DNA from: CAUSKK01 sp963532425
GTDB lineage: Bacteria > Pseudomonadota > Gammaproteobacteria > Cardiobacteriales > Cardiobacteriaceae
DNA: 64,000 nucleotides
NCBI GenBank assembly: GCA_963532425.1
Contig: CAUSKK010000012.1
Coordinates: 1 to 64,000 of the forward strand
Direction: 5' to 3'
In this document: positions 59,724 through 64,000 of the stretch, piece by piece
Layout of the letters: each line of letters begins with the position of its first letter
Numbering within the stretch: position 1 is the first letter of the stretch
Translations under genes and position numbers: made by a program
Notes under the pieces: model-generated
Seen by the model: the letters and a program-made list of their open reading frames with translations, nothing else
What the model was told of the DNA's origin: nothing
Database searches by the model: none

Positions 59724-60404
59724 ATGAAAAAAATCTTTGCTTTAACCCTGGCCCTGCTGGCTGGCAGCGGCCACGCCGACGACGAGGCCATCCAGGCCAA
59801 TCTGACTAAGCTCGGCGCCCAGAACATCGAAATCAGCGCCAGCCCCATCGACGGCCTGAAAACCGTGGTCAGCGACCAGGGCGTTATCTACGCCAGTCCG
59901 GACGGCAAATATTTCCTCCAGGGCAGCCTCTTTGAAATGGGCGCCAACGGCACGCCCAAGGACATCAGCATCAAGCCGCTGCTGGGCAAAATCGACGCGC
60001 TCAAGGACGAGATGGTTGTTTACCCGGCCGCCGAGGAAAAACACGTGGTTACGGTCTTCTTCGATACCACCTGCCACTTCTGCCAGCTGCTGCATAAGGA
60101 CGTGCCGGAACTTAATAAGAAAGGCATCACCGTGCGCTATCTGGCCTTCCCGCGCTCCGGCGTCAATTCCAAGAGCGCCCGCCAGATGGAAACCATCTTC
60201 AGCGCCGAGGACAAACAGAAGGCCATGAATGAGGCCGAGGGGGGCAGCGAGCTTGCCGAAACCCGGGTGGACAAGGTGCGAAAACACTACCAGCTCGGCC
60301 TGCAGCTGGGCGTAACCGGCACGCCGGCGGTGTTCACCAGCGAGGGGGAATTGATTGGCGGCTATCTCAAGCCCGACCAGATGCTTAAGGCCCTGCAGCC
60401 ATGA
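59724..60404 (+). CDS. dsbC: Thiol:disulfide interchange protein DsbC
   Basis: This encodes 226 residues with signal peptide MKKIFALTLALLAGSGHA. An N-terminal dimerisation region (residues 20-80) and a thioredoxin fold follow. The active site is Cys117-His-Phe-Cys120 (CHFC; E. coli has CGYC), and the cis-Pro loop GTPAVF and GGYLKPDQML are typical. It isomerises wrong disulphides in the periplasm, relevant to the many Cys-containing exported proteins here. A TATAAT at 59684-59689 is a possible -10 with no good -35. It overlaps pncA by ATGA. Confidence 0.93.
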   Translation: MKKIFALTLALLAGSGHADDEAIQANLTKLGAQNIEISASPIDGLKTVVSDQGVIYASPDGKYFLQGSLFEMGANGTPKDISIKPLLGKIDALKDEMVVYPAAEEKHVVTVFFDTTCHFCQLLHKDVPELNKKGITVRYLAFPRSGVNSKSARQMETIFSAEDKQKAMNEAEGGSELAETRVDKVRKHYQLGLQLGVTGTPAVFTSEGELIGGYLKPDQMLKALQP

Positions 60405-61048
60405 TTGTCGCCCTCGACATCGACGCCCAGAACACCTTCACGCCGCTCTGTCCAGAGGAACTGCCGGTCAGCGGCGGCACGGAGATTGTGGCCGAACTGA
60501 ACGCCCAGGCCGCCCTGGCCGCGCTGCGGGTGATGAGCAAGGACGCCCACTGCCGCGAAGCGCTCTGGCGCTGTGAGACGCCGGCGGAAATGCTAAAGCC
60601 CACCGGCCTGAAGAATGCCGATGTAACCTGGGTGGCCCACGGCATCGTCGGCAGCTATGGCTTCCGGCTGATTGAGGGTCTGCCGGCGCCAACGGACTAT
60701 GATTTCTGCGTCTGGAAGGGCATGGAACCGGATTTGCACCCCTACGGCATCTGCTACCACGATTTGGAGGGGCGGCTCAGCACCGGCCTGCTGGAGTGGC
60801 TGCAGGTCAAGGGCGCCCGCACCCTGCTGGTGGGCGGTCTGGCCACGGACTACTGCGTGAAAACCTCGGTGCTGCAGCTGCTGAACGCCCGGCTCGGCTT
60901 CCGGGTCATCGTCAATCAGGCGGCCTGTCGCGGCATCGGCCTGGAAACCACGGCGGCAGCCTGGCGGGAAATGGCGGCGGCCGGGGCCCTGCTGGCGGCC
61001 AACACGGCGGCCATCAAAACCCTGCTGAAAAACCTCGGCCCGGGCTAG
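60401..61048 (+). CDS. pncA: Nicotinamidase
   Basis: This encodes 215 residues of the isochorismatase-like family. It hydrolyses nicotinamide to nicotinate in NAD salvage. The catalytic triad is visible: Asp8 (DIDAQNTF), Lys106 (VWKGMEPD) and Cys152 (ATDYCVKTS). The metal-site His (DAHC, VAHGI) residues are also present. It is coupled to dsbC by ATGA. The TAG stop lies in the first unit of a hexamer repeat. Confidence 0.92.
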   Translation: MIVALDIDAQNTFTPLCPEELPVSGGTEIVAELNAQAALAALRVMSKDAHCREALWRCETPAEMLKPTGLKNADVTWVAHGIVGSYGFRLIEGLPAPTDYDFCVWKGMEPDLHPYGICYHDLEGRLSTGLLEWLQVKGARTLLVGGLATDYCVKTSVLQLLNARLGFRVIVNQAACRGIGLETTAAAWREMAAAGALLAANTAAIKTLLKNLGPG

Positions 61049-61074
61049 AGCTAGAGCTAGAGCTAGAGCTAGAG
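61045..61074. repeat. Hexanucleotide repeat (CTAGAG)5
   Basis: There are five perfect CTAGAG units, beginning at the last base of the final sense codon of pncA. Just after it, GGGCCCCGGGTCGG occurs twice within 40 bases. Confidence 0.9.
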
Positions 61075-61161
61075 CCGCCGCCGGCGGCTGGGCCCCGGGT
61101 CGGACGCTTGGGCCCCGGGTCGGCCACCGGCGCTTTTATTCCGGCGGCCAATGCCCCAACC

Positions 61162-61189
61162 ACGCCCCACCCGCTGGGGCGTTTTTTTT
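61162..61189 (+). terminator. dsbC-pncA terminator
   Basis: ACGCCCCA-CCCGC-TGGGGCGT is followed by seven or more T. Confidence 0.88.
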
Positions 61190-61196
61190 ACCCGCA

Positions 61197-62810
61197 ACGA
61201 AGCGCTTCCTTCTAATTAATTCCCAGCGAAGCGCTCCCCCCTCCTGCCCTCCGCTCCAGCCTAAAGAAGCAAAGCGCTTCCCTTGGGGCCGGGGCCAATG
61301 ACGATTACTAAAATACCGAAGCGCTTCCCCCTCCCGTCCCACGCTCCAGCCTAAAGAAGCAAAGCGCTTCCCTTGGGGCCGGGGCCGATGACGATTTCCA
61401 AAATACCGAAGCGCTTCCCCCCCAAATGAAGCGCTCCCTGATTTCCACCGGCCGAGCGCTTTATTTAAAACGACCTTTTGGGAACGAAGCGCTTCCCCCG
61501 GCCCGCCGAGAAAGAAGCGCTCCCCTCGAACAGCCCGGCCCCAAATGCTAAAGCGCTTCCTCTGGAACGAGCGCCCGGCGGGAAGCGCTTCTAGCAGTAC
61601 GCCCAGAACGAAGCGCTTCGTGCCGGAAAGCCTTTTCCCAGCGAAGCGCTTCCTCCAATCGAAGCTCTCCCCCTTTCAGCCGCCAGAAAATCTTTTTTCC
61701 CAGCTCGAAGCGCTTCCCCCCCGGCCGAAGCAAACCCAGCACAATCACCGCTTCTTTCCGCGCCGGTTTTTAAAATGAAGCGCTCCCCTTATCTCAAATA
61801 GCGAAGCGCTTCGACCTCCCGCCCTGCCAAGAATGAAGTGCTTCCCTCCGAACAGCACAGCCCCAAATGCCGAAGCGCTTCCTCTTGGGTTCCTCCTTCA
61901 TTAACGAAAAAAACGCCGGGCCCCCAGCGCTTCCCCTTTTTCCAGCAACCAGAAAATCTATCCCCTCAGAGCGAAGCGCTTCTTCCCTTCTTCCAATCGA
62001 AGCGCTTCCCCCAAACGGCCCGACCGAGCATGTCGAAGCGCTTCCCTGTCTGGCCCCTTGGAAATGAAGCACTCCCCCCGGCCCGTGCTTCGCCCTAAAA
62101 GGAATGGCTGTTTCACGCCGAAGCGCTTCTTCCCAATTAAAGCGCTCCTTTTTTTGGCGGCCGGGAAATCTGTTTTCCCAGCTCGAAGCGCTTCCTCCTG
62201 CTAGCCCAGCCAAAGCGCTTCTTTCCCGCACTGGTTTTCAAAACGAAGCGCTTCCCCTAGTCTTCTGGGCCGAAGCGCTTCCCTTTTTGGCTACCGGAAA
62301 ATCTAGCTCCTCAGACCGAAGCGCTTCATTGTCAGAAGCCTTTATAGAAATAAAGCGCTTCATCTGGAATAAGTTCCCAGCGATAAGCGCTTCTTGCTCA
62401 TTGAACCCATCGAAGCGCTTCCTGATTTCCACCGGCCGAAGCGCTTCGCCGGAACCAGGTCGGCGGGGGGGAAGCGCTCCCTCTACTGGCTAGGCAAAAA
62501 GAAGAACGGCCCGGGGCCGAGGGTGATTTCCAAAATACCGAAGCGCTTCATTCAGAACAGCTTCTTCAGCGGGAAGCGCTTCCTTATTCCCACCGGCCGA
62601 AGCGCTTCGGTTTAAAGAGCGCCTAGGGCATGAAGCGCTTCGTTTAGAACAATCTTCTCAGGTTGAAGCGCTTCCCTCTTTTTCGGCCGTCGGAAAATCT
62701 TTCTGCCCAGCGGGAAGCGCTTCAGTTAAATCACCTTTCGCCAACGAAGCGCTTCCCCCGGCCCGGGGCTTGGGGCCCGGAACCGGGCCGGTGGAACGGA
62801 AGCGCTCCCT
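61197..62810. repeat. GAAGCGCTTC array 4
   Basis: This 1.6-kb region contains dozens of exact and near copies. A 90-base tandem duplication is visible at about 61250-61430 (CTAAAGAAGCAAAGCGC at 61261 and 61351). It lies between the pncA terminator and the terminator of the minus-strand trio, that is, again between convergent units. No gene is supportable. Confidence 0.93.
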
Positions 62811-62819
62811 TCGGGCCAG

Positions 62820-62845
62820 AAAAAACCCCGCCGAAGCGGGGTTTT
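62820..62845 (-). terminator. Terminator of the small exported protein trio
   Basis: AAAACCCCGC-CGAA-GCGGGGTTTT works in both directions. On the minus strand it follows the 62854 stop after 8 bases. Confidence 0.85.
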
Positions 62846-62853
62846 GGGGGGGC

Positions 62854-63195
62854 CTAGTTTTTATCCAAATCCACCCGGTATTCCACCGTGTGGCCGTGTT
62901 TCAGTTCCAGCGAAATGTCCATTTCATCTTCGCCGCGCTCCAGCTTGATGTCGCCGTCCTTGTCGTCCACATCGACTTCCTTCAGCTGGTAGCCGTGCTT
63001 CTCGGCCTGGGCGATGGCCTGTTGGGCCAACTGGCGCACCTTGCCGTTCGGCACCTTATAGCGGATTTCATAGTCGCCGCCGTCGTGCTTGGCCTTGAGC
63101 AGCCGGGCGCCCGGGGGCTGGTAGATTTCTGCCGGAATGGACGCCGCGCCGGCGACGCCGGCCAGCAGGCCCAGAATCAACAGAGTTTTTTTCAT
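62854..63195 (-). CDS. Small exported protein, paralogue 3 of a trio
   Basis: This encodes 113 residues with signal peptide MKKTLLILGLLAGVAGA. The mature part reads PAEIYQPPGARLL...YEIRYKVPNGKVRQLAQQAIAQAEKHGYQL...ISLELKHGHTVEYRVDLD. The order strand, helix with AE..GY, then two strands is shared with the next two genes. The centre is Asp/Glu/Lys-rich (DVDDKDGDIKLERGEDEMD). No named family is recognised. Confidence 0.78.
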   Translation of the reverse strand: MKKTLLILGLLAGVAGAASIPAEIYQPPGARLLKAKHDGGDYEIRYKVPNGKVRQLAQQAIAQAEKHGYQLKEVDVDDKDGDIKLERGEDEMDISLELKHGHTVEYRVDLDKN

Positions 63196-63206
63196 GGTCG
63201 GTCTCC

Positions 63207-63551
63207 TTAGTTACCGTTTTGTTCAAGTTTTACCACGTAGCTGATGGCGCCGCTGCTGCTGTCGATGCTGATTTGCAGGGTTTTATCGCCCTTCTCCAGC
63301 ACCAGCGCCGCCGCCTGGTCGCTCACCTGATTTTCCACGGATTTATAGCCCTGGGCCTCGGCCCTGGCCCGGGCCTGGGCGGCCAAATCGCTGATTTTGC
63401 CGCTCTTGAGCTTGTAGCTGCCCTGGAATTTGCCGTTTTTGCTGTACACGGTGTCGGTCTGGGCCCCGCTGGGCACCAGCACCTCGCTGGGCACCACCTG
63501 GGCCCAGCCGTTTGCGGCCAGCAGGGCCGCCAGTAGTAGGGATTTCCTCAT
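63207..63551 (-). CDS. Small exported protein, paralogue 2 of a trio
   Basis: This encodes 114 residues with signal peptide MRKSLLLAALLAANGWA. It shares with its neighbours the frame P.E...P.GA, Y.L.SGK...LA..A.A.AE..GY, L..GD..L.IS. and Y.V.L. Spacing to the next gene is 11 bases, and an AAGGAGACC ribosome site precedes paralogue 3, so the trio is one operon. Confidence 0.78.
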   Translation of the reverse strand: MRKSLLLAALLAANGWAQVVPSEVLVPSGAQTDTVYSKNGKFQGSYKLKSGKISDLAAQARARAEAQGYKSVENQVSDQAAALVLEKGDKTLQISIDSSSGAISYVVKLEQNGN

Positions 63552-63575
63552 AAAATTTCCTTTTTTATTAATGGA

Positions 63576-63953
63576 CTAGCGCAGGGCCTTGCGTTTGTTC
63601 ACCGACAGCTCATGGTCGAGCTCCACGGCATATTCGATGCCGTCGCCGGTGTCCTGGAGGCTAATCATCAGCACCTGATGGTCGCCCTTTTCCAGCAGCA
63701 TGGTGGCGCTGTCGGTGCCGATGTCGCTCTGGGCCAGGGTGTAGCCCCGGCTTTCGGCCTGGCGCTGGGCGGCGGCGGCAATGCTGGCCAGGTCGCCGCT
63801 GAGGTGGTAGATGCCGTCAAAATCGCCCGGCGCCGACTCCTCGGCGATGACCTGGGCATCGGCAGGCAAATAGATTTCCACGGGGGCCCGGCCCCAGGCG
63901 GACGGTAGAGAGGCCAGGCCGAAGCCCAGCAGTAGGATGAGAGATTTACGCAT
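63576..63953 (-). CDS. Small exported protein, paralogue 1 of a trio
   Basis: This encodes 125 residues with signal peptide MRKSLILLLGFGLASLPSAWG. Mature part: APVEIYLPADAQVI...YHLSGDLASIAAAAQRQAESRGYTL...LLEKGDHQVLMISL...IEYAVELD. It has a longer basic tail (SVNKRKALR). It is first in the operon; its promoter would lie at the window end. Function unknown. Confidence 0.78.
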   Translation of the reverse strand: MRKSLILLLGFGLASLPSAWGRAPVEIYLPADAQVIAEESAPGDFDGIYHLSGDLASIAAAAQRQAESRGYTLAQSDIGTDSATMLLEKGDHQVLMISLQDTGDGIEYAVELDHELSVNKRKALR

Positions 63954-64000
63954 CGCTGATACTCCTATAGGTTAGAGGAAAATCAGGCGGGCCAGCAGTA

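Noticed and set aside
61197..62810. GAAGCGCTTC as a LacI-family or CcpA operator
   Set aside because: The word resembles such operators, but its number, dense arrays and presence in coding regions do not fit ordinary operator use.

Overview
The window is about 64 kb of GC-rich bacterial DNA. It looks like a gammaproteobacterial chromosome: it carries RNase E, ZapD, RNase T, DsbC, Mfd, KdsB, PgsA and the order yceD-rpmF-plsX-fabH-fabD-fabG-acpP-fabF-mltG. The genus cannot be fixed from the sequence alone; Cardiobacteriales is only a guess.

Layout. Positions 1-7036 hold six tandem genes for exported Sel1-repeat proteins, the largest with 16 near-identical 36-residue units. Positions 7365-10573 hold a tandemly duplicated two-gene cassette, one copy truncated. 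Positions 10.6-29.2 kb form an accessory island of mostly exported proteins. It has several proteins with a DUF4384-like beta domain, two secreted caspase-like (C14) proteases, a trypsin-caspase fusion, a serpin and an OmpA-like protein. The last three are chained by 4-nt ATGA overlaps. A conserved TTTATCCCGTA-like motif lies upstream of many Sel1 and island genes, suggesting shared control. Positions 30.9-46.3 kb are mainly housekeeping: mfd; a tightly overlapping minus-strand operon rne(-transaldolase)-kdsB-pgsA-rnt-secreted protein; then zapD, tRNA-Met, tRNA-Ser, gltA, and proS with a small secreted protein. Positions 46.5-54.7 kb are the fatty-acid synthesis cluster ending in mltG. Positions 55-61 kb hold a large NAD-glutamate dehydrogenase, dsbC and pncA. 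Positions 62.8-64 kb hold three paralogous small secreted proteins.

The dominant structural feature is a hyper-iterated perfect palindrome, GAAGCGCTTC. It fills whole intergenic regions at about 12.5-13.4, 29.2-30.9, 43.2-44.1 and 61.2-62.8 kb and is scattered elsewhere. It is also built into proteins as disordered linker: EAL units in the serpin N-terminus and RNase E linker, GSAS units in the MltG tail, KRF in a signal peptide. No reading frame of the palindrome contains a stop, so the arrays are full of spurious ORFs.

The two most interesting biological candidates are these. (1) The trypsin-caspase-serpin operon: the serpin's predicted P1-P1' bond (Arg566-Ser567) fits the Arg/Lys specificity predicted for the neighbouring trypsin domain (Asp212), and the protease has a Lys-Val-Leu-Gly-Gly zymogen site. 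It looks like a bacterial exported protease cascade with its own inhibitor. (2) An RNase E whose C-terminal scaffold ends in a full-length transaldolase-like domain with its Schiff-base lysine replaced by arginine, which looks like a pseudoenzyme recruited to an RNA-decay protein.
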